Notes: generated by a model not told the origin, from the sequence alone. A stretch of DNA of 64,000 bases from Prosopocoilus inquinatus (GCA_036172665.1 CM069880.1:7876501-7940500); one strand, 5' to 3'. Shown: positions 1 to 14,389, counted from the first letter of the stretch. A program made the numbers and translations.

Positions 1-411
1 TTTGTTTTAATTAGGGAGAAGTTAAATCGAAAGACTCGTTTTTATGTGGAAGTCATCGTCGGGGGACATCCTAGAAGTTCATCCATAAATAAACGCGTTG
101 CTCCTTATTATTACCCCCCAGTAATACAGTAGGGTGTTAGTTAAATACTCAAAGTTCGCAAAAAACACCTACAATTTAACCCCACGCTTTAGAATCTCCA
201 ATTTCAGCTTGTACTTTATAGAGTGCTTTATTTACTCTCGGATAATTAAAATTAAGACATTGAAGCAGCAAGCACGTCGTTTTTTTTTCCTGCGCTTTTT
301 GAGGCAATGAAGATTTTAACAAAAGCAAAAAAAAAAAAATGTTGAAGCTTCGAATTAATTTTGTTTTTGTTAAACTGTGAATTTATTTAATCCAAGTATC
401 AAAGGGGTGAA

Positions 412-446
412 TATGGGTGTGTGTGTGTGGGTGAGTGTGTGAGTGT
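412..446. repeat. GT-rich microsatellite
   Basis: An alternating GT/GTGA tract about 35 bases long, imperfect, in otherwise AT-rich intron sequence. Confidence 0.85.
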
Positions 447-3299
447 GTTTCTTGCTTTTTTTTTTAATTTAATAATAATAAATTTAAAGTCAACTAATTG
501 TAGGTGTAGAGAAGAAAATTCAATAAGTAAAATTTAGACGTGATACATATGAGAAAATTTCTTGCATGTTGTATATAGGCGCCTCTTGTAATTAATTACA
601 AGGAGTAAAAGCATATAGAAGGGTGTGCTCTCCTAATATATTTTGTAATGTCAAGAACTGTCTAATAATATCGTGCTTCTCTCACTTGTTTAATTAAAAC
701 TTTCTTGGAAGATGATTAAAATTTAATTGTGATTCAATTTAAACAATGATTAGGGCTTTAATTAAATTTTCGTGTTTTAGCAATTACGCCCGAAATACAA
801 GAGGAAGTCGATAAATTTTTAGGCAGATTAGAAAATTTGTCGGAAACTTCTTGAATAAAACCGGCGCAATAATTTTCGATATTTCCAGTTCGAACCCGGA
901 TAAATGCGAAAAGTTACTTGGAACAATTCAAATTATATCTGAAACTTAAAATTTGGAACGGGTCAAATCGGTGATTAAACTTATATCAGGCTTCTCGATA
1001 AACTTGAATATTCCATTTGCACCCTCGCTAAGTGAAGGAGAAAGTCGCGTAAAAATTTAATTAGATTCTTCATATTTAATTAGAAACAAGTTGGAACTGA
1101 GAGAACACACAAGTAATCACACTTTGCGAAGTGAAAAAGCAAGCAGTTTTTAAAGTACTTGCATAAATTAGACCGCGGGACGTTTACGCTAAAGTGTTTT
1201 ATTACTGATATTAAGAACTTGTAACGTTCTCGACTTCTAAAAGATCCGAATTTAATATTCCCTCTGCAGATTTAACGAGTGTACTTGTAAATAATTGCTT
1301 CTGACTCTTCAGTTCAACTGAATGCAATCGTAATTACAGCATGGTTGTAGCCTTTCAGCGAATTTCGCTTTCTATTTTTTCCCAGAGGACTACTTTTTAT
1401 TATTCTCAACACTAATAAGTTAAATTAACCAAATTACTTCTTCTTTCACTCTCCCGTTAAAACGAAATTAGCAACAATAACAAGCGGCAAATTAATTCAC
1501 GAAAGATATACCGAGTTTGTAAATGTATACAGTCAGTGTAAACACAGGGAGAAGAGCGCTTATTATCTGCTCGAGTGATACAATTTCTGTTTGTAATTCA
1601 ATTTCATTCATGTCAATATTGGAATTGTATTTGTAAAAGGTACTTTTAACACTCGCTTCCCACTCATTTCACAAACACATAAATTAATCTTTTACGTCGT
1701 AAACAACAATGTAAGATAACAATCAATATTATTACAAATTAATTTTTTAGTTTAATACACCTAACACTTTAAGAAAACAATAAGGCTGCTGCCACACTAG
1801 TCGGTCGTCATAAATAATCCTTCCTTATCAATACATTAAGGCCAGCGAAAAACGAGCACATCCATTACTTTTAAGCAGACATTATATTTTACAAGAAATC
1901 AACATCCCCTTGCGATCTGCAAAATACATGCACTTTTGCACTCGAGTTCTTAGCCTTAAGCTACGACACATAAATCGGATCTAGCACGTTTCAGCTTTAT
2001 ATGTATAACCTAGGCTAGGCGAGCTCGGAAGTGAAATCATAATTGCATTAAAAACAAGTAACTCAAAATCACGACTTCAATTTAAAACCCCAATATCTAT
2101 ATTGATTGGTTACTTGATGATGTGCTGCTGTTAATAATTGAACTCTCACATTTACACGGTGATGAGTCATTATTACCATTATAATATCATTTGAAAGTGA
2201 AGAGATTGATTAATTTATATTAATTTATAGGAAATTAACCTATACGTTCAAACTAAACTAGTACTACTATTTGTAAATGGAATAAAAAGTAAATCTAGAA
2301 ATCTAACATGTATATGTACAGTGTGGTCCATTTTTGATGGTTTTACAGGGTTTCTCAGTCATTTATAAGAATAGAAGAAAACCGTTTTCTCGAACCAATG
2401 CTACTTTTTCAAGAAAAACTCAGTGGAGAAAACACAAGTTAGCTATCTCGATTCGTTCGGGAAATATCTGCCGAAAACGGATTTTTCTGAAAAATTATTT
2501 TTCACAATATCTCAGTTGTTTGACAAGACATTTAGGAAATTCGAAAACTATTTTATTCAGCAATTACCGTAGATTTCAATGGTGTTATTATCTTTTGTAG
2601 AAATTGCATAAGTTCTGCGAAACAGACTATAACTTTCTAATTTTAAATAGGAACCGCAGTTGGCTATGATACAAATAAGTAGCTTCTTTAATGAGGTTTT
2701 CAAAAATATAAAGTTTGATATAATTATTTTTGCAAATAATAAAGATTTCTTTGTAGGTAAAGCTGCCTTCCCTTTGAATTTAGGAAGATATGCCAAATTC
2801 CAATATTCCAGAAAGTTACGAAAAATTACTAATCGCCAGGGATAAGAAATCAGCCCGCATGTTCCGCGAACAGTACGAAAATTTAGTATTAGGACTGAAT
2901 TATTCTCCGGCCACAGTAATTTCTGCGAAGTGCAAAGCTCACATTTTAACTCTTTCCCTCCCACTCAATAGCAATTTAAATGCATCGAAGCCGTGGAAGG
3001 AGTAAATGGTACATTCGGTGTAAACAGTGTCCAACTCTAAGTGGGCAGAATTCTTTTCCCTGCTAATCACATATAATAATAATAGTTCTTCTTCTTTTTA
3101 AGTTATAAAGTATTAACACTATCTACATATTTATTGACCAGAATACAAATAAAAAGTGATTATTCAAGTAATAGTCCACCCCTGTTATCACCTGATGGCG
3201 TTAATTTCTTCCTGACGGTGGTAATTTCTTACAATTGTACTGAAATAAAAATAATAAAAATAAAAATAACTGAGATCGGGCGAATTGATCAAAAAGTCG

Positions 3300-4990
3300 A
3301 AAAAAATAACAAAATGTAAATAGAAAAGAAAAGGAAACAAAAATCAAAAGACGATCGAATCATGTTCCTAAATATAATGAAAAAAAGGAACACAGAAAAT
3401 TCTTTGCGCGAGCAACAAATAAAGAAGAAACAAAAATAAATTTCAGAAACAAAAGACGATCGCTTTAATTTTCAAAACAAGAAAATCAATCAAACAATAA
3501 AAATCGAAGACACAATTGGTGTATCTTCGGAAGGATTCTCTTTCGAAAATTTAGAAAGAAAAACAACAAATTTCAGAAACAAAAGCGACCGCTTAAACTT
3601 AAACAAAAGATCAGTCAAAATAAAGAAAAACCTAACCCTGAAATGAACAAAGGCAAATTGAAAAAAAAAAAATGGAAAAATTTGAAAAGTAAAATAGCAA
3701 AAACAAAAGACAATTGAACGATCTTGATAAAAAAATGAAAAAAATAAACATAGAACGTTCTTTGCGCAAGCAATAAACAAACAAAAAATTAAAAAGTTTT
3801 TGAAGCAAAAGACTATCACTTTAATTTTAAAAACAAAAAAAAATCAATCAAATAATAAAAATCGAAGACACAATTGATGTATCTTGAGAAGAATTCTCTT
3901 TGGAAAATTTGGAAAGAAAAACAACAAATTTCAGAAACAAAAGCAACCGCTTAAACTTAAACAAAAGATCAGTCAAAACAAAGAAAAATCCTAACCCTGA
4001 AATAGACACGAGCAAATTGAAAAAAAACGGAAAAATTTTAAAAGTAAAATAAAATAGTAAAATGAAAAGACAATTCAACGATCTTTCTAAAAAATGAAAA
4101 ACAAATACAGAACATTCTTTGCGCAAGCGACAAAGAAACAAAAAATTAATAAATTTCAGAAACAAAAGACTATCGCTTTAATTTTCAAAACAAAAAAATC
4201 CGCTTAAACTGAAACAAAATATCAGTCAAAATAAAGAAAAAACCTAACCCTGAAATGGACAAGGGCAAATTGAAAAAAAAACGGAAAAATTTTTAAAGTA
4301 AAATAAAATAGCAAAAACAAAAGACAATCCAACGATCTTTCTAAAAAATCAAAAAAACAAACATAGAACGTTCTTTTAGTAAGCAAGAAACAAACAAAAA
4401 ATTAATAAATTTTAGAAACAAAAGACCATCGCTTTAATTAAAAAGAAGAAATTTCAAATTCAATCAAATTAAAAATTGAAAGCAAAAATGAAAATATCTT
4501 GGACGGATCTCTTTTTCAAAAATTTTGAAAAAAAAAAACAAAATTCAGAAATAAAACGCGGTCTCTCAAATTTAAACCAAAAAATTACTGAAAATAAAAA
4601 AAAACTAACGCTGATGTGGATAAAGAAAAGGCAAATTGAAAAATTTCTCAAAATAGGAAAAAGTAACTAAACGTAAATTAAACAAAAAAAAGGAAAAGGC
4701 GATCGAACGATATTGTTACAGGAAATGAAAAATGACTTGCGCAAGCAATAAATAAAAAAAAACAAATTTTAGAAACTAAAAATATCGATTTATGGCAAAT
4801 AAAAAACGAATGCTTAAACTCAAACCAAAAAAATCAATCAAAATAAAAAAAAAAGCCTGGACGACGGAAAGTTGAAGAAAAAAAGGAAAAAGGACACAAG
4901 CGATATACTTTGCGCATGCAACAAATAAAGACGAGAACAAATCTCACAAACAAAAGACAATCGTTCTAACTTAGATCAATGATACAAAAC
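3300..4990. repeat. Purine-rich (A/G on plus strand) diverged tandem satellite, about 350-bp unit
   Basis: About 1.7 kb in which the plus strand is overwhelmingly A plus G. Recurrent blocks include 'AAATCAATCAAA' followed by 'AATCGAAGACACAATT' (3484 and 3841, spacing about 357), 'AGATCAGTCAAA' followed by 'CCTAACCCTGAAATG' (about 3608, 3965 and 4210), and 'TTTGCGCAAGC' (about 3759, 4119, 4737). Later units are shorter and more diverged. The open frames on both strands here are low-complexity and not proteins. Confidence 0.8.
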
Positions 4991-6410
4991 GTTAAAAATA
5001 TAATAACACTGATGTTTTAATAAATTAAAAGGAAGCTAAAAATGAATGTATAATATGAAAAAAGTGAGAAAAATCAATTGTATCATTCAGATGTTCAGAT
5101 AATTAGATTAAAATAAGGTAATTATGAAGTAGAAAAAAAAAACAAATGAATGAATAGGACGTTGAAATTTGGTATATTTCCATAATTTCAAACGAGTCAT
5201 TTTATTTTACATTTTAGATCATCAATTCAAAAGGAATACCATTTTGCCTACACATATTTTATTTCTTCTTGCGTTAATTCCACCACCTTGAAGATTTCCG
5301 AGGTTAAATTTGCACAAATTCATTTCGCCCCAAGCAGACTTGAATTGCAAAACATGAAATCTAAATTCAAAGATTTTTGGTGCATTATACATATCGCGAA
5401 CTCAATCTGGGGACACACTGTATAAACCAATATGGAACTTATACATACCTACCATATGTTTCATTGCACCTTGAAAATGTACACGCATGGATGGTAATGT
5501 GATTAAGCGAACGGTTTCGTTGTATATCTTTCATTTCATGACGTAACCTTTTGTTTTCAAGTTTCAGTGAAACAAACGTGTGTATAACTGTGATTCCCAT
5601 ACATCAAAGGTATTTCCCAAAATATTATGTGTTACGATCGATAATATTTGAATTTCAGTGTTTGTTTGAGACTTGTTGCGTGCTGTACAAGTAAAAAATT
5701 TGTCGTATTATATTTAACATTAATTTCTGAATTGGTCATACGATGTATACAAATGATTTTGTATGGTAAGTTGCACTTTATCAAATCATAGTTTCACAGT
5801 GAAATTGCAGCATGAGAAGATGTAGCGATGTTTTTACAAATAAATCCTAATTCGGTCGTAAGAAGGTCTTCATTCAATTCACAGAAATATTCGAGTCCAC
5901 GTGGACTAATTTATGTAGACTCGGTCGTCATATGTAATAGAAAGAGAAATCCTTTAATATAATTAGCCAAAGTATTGAAATTATAACCAATAGTATTCTT
6001 CAGTGATCTCCTTTTTCTATCACTTCTAGAAGCGTCAATAACATTCTCCTTTCTTTTTTAACTGGGATTCATTGAAGTGAGCGCATCTATAAAGAGGTTA
6101 TAAATTTTATTGTTGGCTGCCGTTTCTATTTGTGAAACTACGACTTGATGAACTGCAGTGTACTATACACAGGGTGTACGTTCGTTGATACGAATGAAAT
6201 TTATTATTATACTCGTGTGGTGCGGGCTTAAATTAAGGGGACAATAATTCCTCTGTCGTCGTTAGTGGAGACATTTGAAATAATCGGTCTTATTAAGCTG
6301 CTTTTCTTCTAATTTCCTAATCCCCTTTGTGTCACTAAATTATCCCAAGTATTTTCCTCTTTTTCCCCAGTAACGATCTGATTAATTAATTTTAATTCCG
6401 TTTGCTTTAA

Positions 6411-6734
<324 letters not shown>

Positions 6735-8631
6735 TAATACATATAGAGAGACTTCAAACTTTATAAATAAATGTTGCCTACCTGACAGATACATTATATT
6801 AATTCTTATAAAAAAAAATACCTTTCTTGGAAACCAAATTTAATTTACAAAAATTTTAAAAACATCGGTCTTTTCTCTTCTTTACGAGAAAAAACAATAT
6901 GTAACTTGAAGTTATTAAATGAAGTAAATGCATTTCACGATTTGTTGCATGGAAATAACATTTGGAATCGTGTAGTGATTTGTCCTACATAAACCCATTG
7001 CTGACAGCAAGAGTACAACGACCTCTGTACTATAAACAGCAAGATTGGCGTGAAAACCGTAAAATAGTATTAGCTTACGCTTCCTAGCAGAAAGCGATTG
7101 ATGTGCGGCGTATCGTATTTATGTCGTCCTATTGTTAGAGATTGCATCGCAATTATAGGTCATTTGCTTCCCCATTCGCCCCTTAATCAGGCTGATTGTT
7201 CAGGAGGAAAAATAACGACAAATGCTGCATTCGTTTCGAAGCTCACGATATAATTGGCTGGAATACAAATAAAAGATGTCCTGTTTACGCATGACTTTCC
7301 TGAAAATAGCTGCTTCCTTGCAAAAGCTCTACGAAAATACGAGATGTACTTCGACTAGAAAAAAGTTTATCCTGGGTCATTGTCCTATCTCCTTAGCAAC
7401 ATGTTACAAGACATTTCCGGAAACTCTGTAATCTGAAACACAATTCTTTGCTGAAACTCATTAATTTAGCAACGACCATCGTTCATTGTGACGACTTTTT
7501 ATTAAACTGTACAACTTGGAAAATATAGTAGTGCAAACTTGGGGGACCCTGTATATTTCTTTAATTTTAATTTTATTTTTGTTAAATATAGATTCAAAAA
7601 CCAAACTATATTGAAAACCGTTCTAAGGGAATATTTTCTAAAAGGTACTTTTGGTGAATAATGATAAACGAATTTTATTTTGGTTTCGATATTGCATAGG
7701 GTCGATGTGTTCCTTTGATGACCTGTTAATAAAGTTCGTTAGCAATTGGTTTAACTAACTAATAACCAATATACAGAACTTAATTTTGCATATTTCTTAG
7801 AAATGCGCTTGCCTACTACCATTCCTGATTTTCAAGCTTGGTTCATTTTATTGCTTAACAAGAAACGTACATTCGCGAGCATTAAATTTTGGTCATCACT
7901 GTCAACCAAAACGTCCGTTTCAATTCCAAACAATATTCTATCGTCTACCAAAAAAATAGGCGAAAAACATAATAAATTTTAAAAAAATCATTTGCAGTAT
8001 GTATTGAAAATTAAGATATCAATGTCCTCACTTTTAGTAAAATACAAGTCAGGCGGCATCGATCTTTGACAATTAGTGACGATCAAAATTTATTGTTCGC
8101 GACTGTACTTTAACTGTGAGTAAGTCTTGTGTATTCAAAATGTTTGAGATCCGCTGAATAACAAATACCATGCGATCAACGGAATTTATAATTAGAGTAG
8201 GCTGCGATATTTACCATAAAGTTGGCAACACAGTCTCACAACTTGAAATTAAAAATTTGAAGTGTCAGAACTTTGACATTTCTTTTTAATGTTTGTGTTG
8301 CTCGTTGCATTGAAGATGACCAGCAAAACTTTCGATATTATTGTAATTTTAGTAGAAATTTTCAAATTTTTTCTTTAAACTTATTTTATTTCTGCATGTA
8401 AACAAAATAATATTTACTATATCATCATCAAACATCGTAAAAAGCAGGAACATAACCTCAAATGTAACAACTGTCAATTTATTATTCATTTCTTAGTGTG
8501 CCCAACCACACATCATAAAATATTACTAATCAGAGCTCCCTCTAATTATAAGTTCTGTTGATCACAAGGTAAAATAGCTAATGGTGCACTATTATTTCAT
8601 TTCCTATCTTTATGTAATTATAGAATTGTCA

Positions 8632-8809
8632 GTAAAAAGTTTTTTTTTTTTAATCATGAACCCGACAGAATTGATAGGATAGGAAATACATTCACGGTTT
8701 CGCTATAGATTAATAGCTTCGTCAGCCGTTAATCTATAGCGAAATGTTGAGTGTATTTCCATTCATAATTCTGTCCGATTCAAGATTAAAAAAAAAAAAA
8801 ACTTTTTAC
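8632..8809 (-). repeat. Palindromic element with hammerhead-like core, related to the 34506-34860 block
   Basis: An almost perfect inverted repeat of about 178 bp whose outer ends are 'GTAAAAAG' plus poly-T and poly-A plus 'CTTTTTAC'. On the minus strand the centre reads CTGACGA, then an A, then GCTAT, a loop and ATAGC, then GAAAC (plus-strand 8695-8724). This resembles a hammerhead core but has one extra base between the CUGANGA box and helix II, and the helix I and III pairings are obscured by the palindrome. The flank 'CGGACAAGAATCAACTTC' at 8824 recurs near 34663, so the two loci belong to one family, plausibly terminal repeats of a Penelope-like element. The family name is inference. Confidence 0.55.
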
Positions 8810-9291
8810 TTACATTTCTCATCGGACAAGAATCAACTTCATTTATAAAATTGTCGTTCTTTTTTGAAAGCAAAGGTGTTGTAGAAAGAGAAAGAAAGCA
8901 ATTATGTTTGAAAGTGGCCGTACGCGACTCAGGGATTTTCAAACAGGGAATCTAAAAAGCTTAAGTTTGTGGTCCGGATACATGTTATGTAATGCTGGAA
9001 TCTGGCAAGCTTGGAATTCGTTTTATTGCTTAGCGCGAAATGGTCTTTAACTGTTTGAGATCCGCTGAATTAAAAATAGAGTTATTTAAATTATATAGGG
9101 TGATTCATAATAAGTGTTCGACCCGTTAGGGACGCATTTGCTAAGGTCATGCAAGTCCAAAATTGCCGGAAATAAAATTATTGGAGACATTTTAGAAATC
9201 AACGTCTCTTGCGTCCCAAATGGAAACCGTTTGAGTAGCACCGATAACTATTGGAATGCGATGCGTAATTTGTTTTTAAAATCGGGTTGAC

Positions 9292-9499
9292 TAAGGCGGA
9301 GTTCACACGAGCGTTTTTTTAAACGTTTAAACGCTCGCTTTCTTGAACATGGTGAATAGAACTTATCGGTTTGAATATGTGCGTTTGCACTAAAGCGCTT
9401 TTTTCAGTGTGAACGTAACCATTAAATCTGATATCTTCTATTTACGCGCGGCGTTAGAAATAGCTAGCGATTGAACGTGTTCGTGCGAAAGCCGCCTTA
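9292..9499. mobile_element. Small MITE nested in the 9096-10458 element
   Basis: Terminal inverted repeats of about 21 bp: TAAGGCGGAGTTCACACGAG on the left and the complement TAAGGCGGCTTTCGCACGAA on the right, 208 bp apart. No coding capacity. The superfamily is undetermined because no clear target duplication beyond the TA/TAA ends can be seen. Confidence 0.6.
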
Positions 9500-10225
9500 C
9501 TGTTTATGTTTTAGAAACTGTGTCAGTGTGTCAACAAAAAGTTGTAAGTTACGGATTTTGTAACAGATATTCGATATGATTCGATACACAAAGCGTCTTA
9601 GGGCTAGCTTATTCGGCCAAATTTAACTTAATATTTAATTTATTAAAACAGCAGTTGCTTCTGAATGCCCGTTTTGACTCGCGTACTTCAAGCGCAAGAT
9701 TTTTCTTCTTTGCAATAGCAAGTCTGCGTGTCAAGTGTGCCACCACCCAAGAGCATTCAATAGTTCTGTGTGAATGTCAGCCTAATGAATCACGTACGCC
9801 GGGCAGTGATGTGCATTGTTTTGATTTATTTTGCTCCAGCAAAAGCGCAATTTCTTCAACTGAAGTCTTCATAAACTAAATTTTTGATTTGTAATGTTTC
9901 ATTAAATGTGATTCAGTTCAGTTTAATTCGATTAATTATCTCGCACATGAAACAAGTGCAAATACGTAAAACGTAAACGTAAAACATACGTTACTTTAAA
10001 AAAAAATACTAAACGGCCGTGGTTGGCATTAAGAGCACATCATTCAATTCTTCATAGGACAAGTACATAATAAGACAAGACACATAATAAAAAAATCAAA
10101 TCCATTGTTCGGATTACGCAATCTTTCCTCGGAAAGTCGTAAACAAATCGTTTTACGGTTTCAGTTCAAAGTTTTATGTCGTGTTTTGTGTTTTTCCTCG
10201 AAAGTCTATTGCTATTGTTACGGAC

Positions 10226-10352
10226 GCGTTTAGCTATTCCAGTGACCACCATTAAGTTTACATGTGAATTTTTAATCCATTTTATCTTTAGCGTTTAGCT
10301 ATTCCAGTGACCACCATTAAGTTTACATGTGAATTTTTAATCCATTTTATCT
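10226..10352. repeat. 65-bp tandem duplication
   Basis: The block starting GCGTTTAGCTATTCCAGTGA at 10226 is repeated exactly at 10291, giving two copies with period 65. Near-identity implies a recent local duplication. Confidence 0.95.
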
Positions 10353-13300
10353 CAAAAACTACACAAGTTAAACCCCCCTCATGTCTACAGTTATTTGTTC
10401 TGTTTTCACAAGGACTATCTGTGGTTAACGGGTCGGACACTTATTCTGAATCATCCTGTATTTGCTGGCGCCTCCGCCAAAATATTTTTTTGTTTTTTTC
10501 GTGTGCATATAAGTTTTTGTGTATGAAAAGGAAAGTGAAAGTCACAAAAAAGAAAAACAAGTAATTTATGTGAACTTGTAAAATATTAGATATGCAACAT
10601 AAATTTTATTCACCTTATACGGCGACGTATATTACATGACAAAGTGGCGTTTTCGGTATCCGGCATTATATTAAACTGTGAAGCAAGTATAAATGTAGGA
10701 TGTCAAATTCCTACCCCCTAACACCGTTACTCAGTCCGTTTACCTTTTAAATTTACATCTTATTTTATATGCGTTTAATCTGGAAATTTTCGTGGAATTT
10801 TTTCGCTCGGTTTATCGCGAATCGAGCCGTCTTAGTTGCACGGTAAATTTGTGCAGGAAATTACAAAAATAATACGAAAACCCCAAGACTTTTATCGACT
10901 GTTTTGAATTCGAACTTATCGGCGAAAGCTCACGAAGTGAAGCCACTAAGGACTGACTCAAGACAATAAGAATCATCTGTCACACAGAGTTAGAAATAAA
11001 TTCTTATATAACTGACACAAACGTCAGGAGAAGTGCCTACATTTTTTTCTAAAAAAAAGAAAGTAAATGTATTCAGATGCTGATCCGAGAAATTACGAAG
11101 TTATTTTCATCCTTAGTTTCAATTACGTCCGACTTTTATGATCTCTTTTTTGCGCGTGGAATATGTATCTATACCGTATTTTTGTTTAGTGCTCCCAAAT
11201 CGACGCTATTTCACCACTTAAATCCACAAGAGGGTATCTCCGGAGAGAAAATAAGTAGATAATAACTTTTAGGTTTGATATGGACAGTAAATTTCACGCT
11301 GCTTGATATTTAATGAGACAGTATAGAATCTCCTGGTGGTTATGGGCGACGGTTTTTCCTCGTAATTATCTATCTGTTGTGAGCATCCATCTATCAAATC
11401 TGAGAACTGATCTAGTTAGTCTTGTTAATTTGGTTTCTACAATGATATAAATGATAATTCGCGAGCGCGTTTACAAAGAATGATTTGGGGGGTAAGTAAG
11501 TAAGTACAAATACGGTAGCTAAACTTAGTTTCCCGGTGCACACAAAGCTGGCTTAAATTAGCTGTAATGAGATAAGCAAACTTCCAGATATAGATAGATA
11601 GGACTAACTATTGGGAGTTACGTTTGATGCATGCACGTGTTGTACGCAACGCTGACGATTAGGCCGCTTCTCCTTGATACAATATTGCCGGGCTCACTGG
11701 ATTCGAGCGCATTACAAAAGGGATTCCCAGACAAGAACGTGTAGCGTTTCAATTCCCGGTATATATTATGTTATCTTGGAATTTACAAAGTTATACAGTA
11801 AACAGGAATGCTGGAGGTTCATAAGGCGCGCGACATCGAGCGACTGTGCGTCCGTTCTTAAACTAGTTCACTTTTCTTCGTTTAATAAACTTAAAGAAGG
11901 GTAACTTAACATTAGCATTTTTAATTTATTCAATTTCATCGAATACCTGGTTTTCTATAATAATTGAAACCACCCTAATATCGCCGCCGCCCTTTGAGGT
12001 AAAACATATTAATAATGATGATGATCATCACCATGTAACGATCCCTCTGAGAATGGTTTTGGGTTTTAACGCCCGCATTACCGTCGCATCGGTCGTCTTT
12101 GTTGAACTGAAATTATTTTCGGTCGCAGTATTTTCTGATTTGAGAGAGGTATACAGTGGAAATAATTTTGAATTAGAATTTAAGCTGCATTTCTCGCACG
12201 AGTTAGTAGGCGGTGGACTCGTTTTGTCAATCCCCACGGAATTAAACTGGCGACGGGGAAACTTTCCACTGTTCATGAATAAGCAGTTTTTAATACTTCC
12301 AGAAACCGTCCCGAATTTAGGTCTGTTTCAAACGCCTTAGTCGCGACGACCGACAATAAGTCTTTCTTACGTACGGTTTTGTCTTTCCGCATCATCCGAT
12401 TATTTCACATTTCTTTAATGAGCTTTCGCGAGGGTTGTTTTTTCCGAAACATTTTCAAAGTCAAAAATTCCGAACGTTTTAAATCACGGAAACGTCCTGA
12501 GAGAATAAGACGATTTTTTAATTAGCTTTTCACGAAATTACTTCTTACCGACATTTTCAAAGTCACCATCTTTAAACTAAGGAGAAAGTTTGTATTTTAT
12601 CGAATCAATTCCTAATTTTAATTAACTTTAACGACATCTCAATACAATTTCCAAATTCATAAAATATTAGGTGTGTATTTTAAATTACAACCCTCACCAA
12701 ATCTTTACAATGTGGGGGAGCCAATAAACTATAATGCCTGATCGCCTTTCGCGAGGTTTGTTTTCCTCGAAAACATTTTCGAAAATCCATATTTTTAAAT
12801 CTCAAATTTAATGAGCTTTCAACAACATTACGAAACATTTCCTCAAGTTCTATGTTTAAAAACAAATGAAGATATACCCGCAGCGGGTATAGAAAGACAT
12901 TTTGATGAGGGGGTATAATGGAGAAGATATGTGTTTCTATTTCCGCTTCGCTTTAATTACATTTTGCTACAAAGGCAGTAAAAACTACACGTTTTAAATC
13001 ACAGGAATCTGAAAATTAATAAAAATATGTCACAACAACCAATGCTCGCTGCAAAATTAATGAGTTTTCCCGTGAAAAACACATACGTGTTTCAAATTAC
13101 AGAACTTTCCGGAAATATCCTGCAACATGATACTATTATGAGATAGTACAATGACCCAAGGTAAATTTTCTATCCGTCGAATTATTTCTCTCATCTGTGC
13201 CACTGAGCTTTCAGGAAGCGAACAAATACATTTGCACATGCACGTGTTTAATTAGCTTTAGCTTTTGAACACATTTTCAAAGGCATAGAACTTAACGAAA

Positions 13301-14060
13301 ATATGTCATCATATAACGAAGCTCTAAGTTAATATTTCCGCAACAAACGTGTTCCGTGTTTGAAATTATTGAAAACCTATAACGAGCTTTTTCAATCAAA
13401 AATTGATAAATAACATATGTACAGTTGAAAAAAAAAACTCTAGCGTGCTTTGAAATACGTTAAGTTAAGACACGCATTAATTTTCCATGGATTGCTGCGA
13501 GTTTTATTTTCAACCCTACATACTTTATAATATCAAATTCAAAACAATGTGTGTATTGTATATTATGACACAAGAAGAACAATACAACACAACTTGTTCC
13601 ATTTTTAATCTAAGTATATAGAATTAATACGTAATTTCTAGCCCATTTTTTTACGAAACACAAAACTTAGTATAAAATGACATTTGTATTTAATAGGTAT
13701 GTATACTTTATGTAAGAATTGAATAAAATCGTTGACTCGCTTCAATCTCACAATCAGAGAAGGATGTTAAATGCAAAAGCGAAATAAAAAGTACAATATT
13801 CCATTTGAAAAAAAAAGAAACTTTGTGTACACTTGCTTTTAGGGTGATCCATCAAGTCTCAGAGTTAACCCACTCTTTCGTTCCCAGAGATTTTTAATAC
13901 ATAGATCGCTCATCTGTATTATACCGGGTGAATTTAATAGCTCTACTAACATTTTTTACACAGTGACAATATAAGTAAAATCTTGCAAAACACTTGAATT
14001 TGCTCTACACAAACGTTTAGTTTTAGTTAGGTTTCTAAAAATAAATTTGGATTTGACTCC

Positions 14061-14128
14061 TAACCACAATATGTTTTTTAAAAACTAAACATGTATTTCG
14101 GCAGCTGTGCTGCCGTCTTCAGTAGTTA
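14061..14128 (-). ncRNA. Hammerhead-like fold in the left arm of the Penelope-like element
   Basis: On the minus strand: TAACTA, CTGAAGA, an extra C, helix GGCAGC/GCTGCC with loop ACA, GAAA, an imperfect helix (ATA..TGTTT with AAACATAT), then GTGGTTA, which pairs with TAACTAC. The three-helix layout and both core boxes match a hammerhead, but there is one extra base next to helix II and the position expected to be the cleaved base is not a normal H. It is probably a diverged or inactive ribozyme. Confidence 0.45.
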
Positions 14129-14389
14129 CGACTTCTATCCTACTAAATCGCAGGAGAAGTGACAGTGTCATACCTATCGCTACCTTATATACTAAGTGCG
14201 TTCCGCTCCAATGAAGCGTGCGCTTCCGGTAGTGAGCGCCTCACCGTCAACTAAGTCAAGCAACACAGAACCTGCCAAAGGCCCGTGATCGGCGTTCATT
14301 AAATCATTACTGATTTTGTGTATAAAAATGGTTTCTAAACCGTCTAATTCCCTGTTGCTTGACGTTGCTTTTACTAACCTAAGATTACT

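Larger units (their letters stand above)
9096..10458. mobile_element. Fold-back/MITE with CAGGGTGATTC-type ends, TA target site
   Basis: The left end (TA then TAGGGTGATTCATAATAAG) and the right end (complement CAGGATGATTCAGAATAAG) are inverted repeats that continue through GTGTYCGACCCGTTA, flanked by TA on both sides. Two further copies of the family are at 43288-43742 and 45161-45633. This copy is longer (about 1.36 kb) because other repeats lie inside it: a small MITE at 9292-9499 and a 65-bp tandem duplication at 10226-10352. The TA target duplication and short ends suggest non-autonomous Tc1/mariner-type mobilisation; no transposase is encoded. Confidence 0.75.

Noticed and set aside
3490..4165. 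Two related Phe-rich minus-strand frames that resemble each other
   Set aside because: The similarity comes from the 357-bp tandem repeat; composition is low-complexity and there is no domain.
2318..5425. TACAGTGTGGTCC (2318) and complement TACAGTGTGTCCCC (5425) as ends of a 3-kb fold-back
   Set aside because: Similarity stops after about 9 bases and no inner arm pairing was found.
11670..11740. tRNA-like GGATTCGAGC in a moderately GC-rich patch
   Set aside because: No acceptor stem or anticodon arm can be drawn around it.
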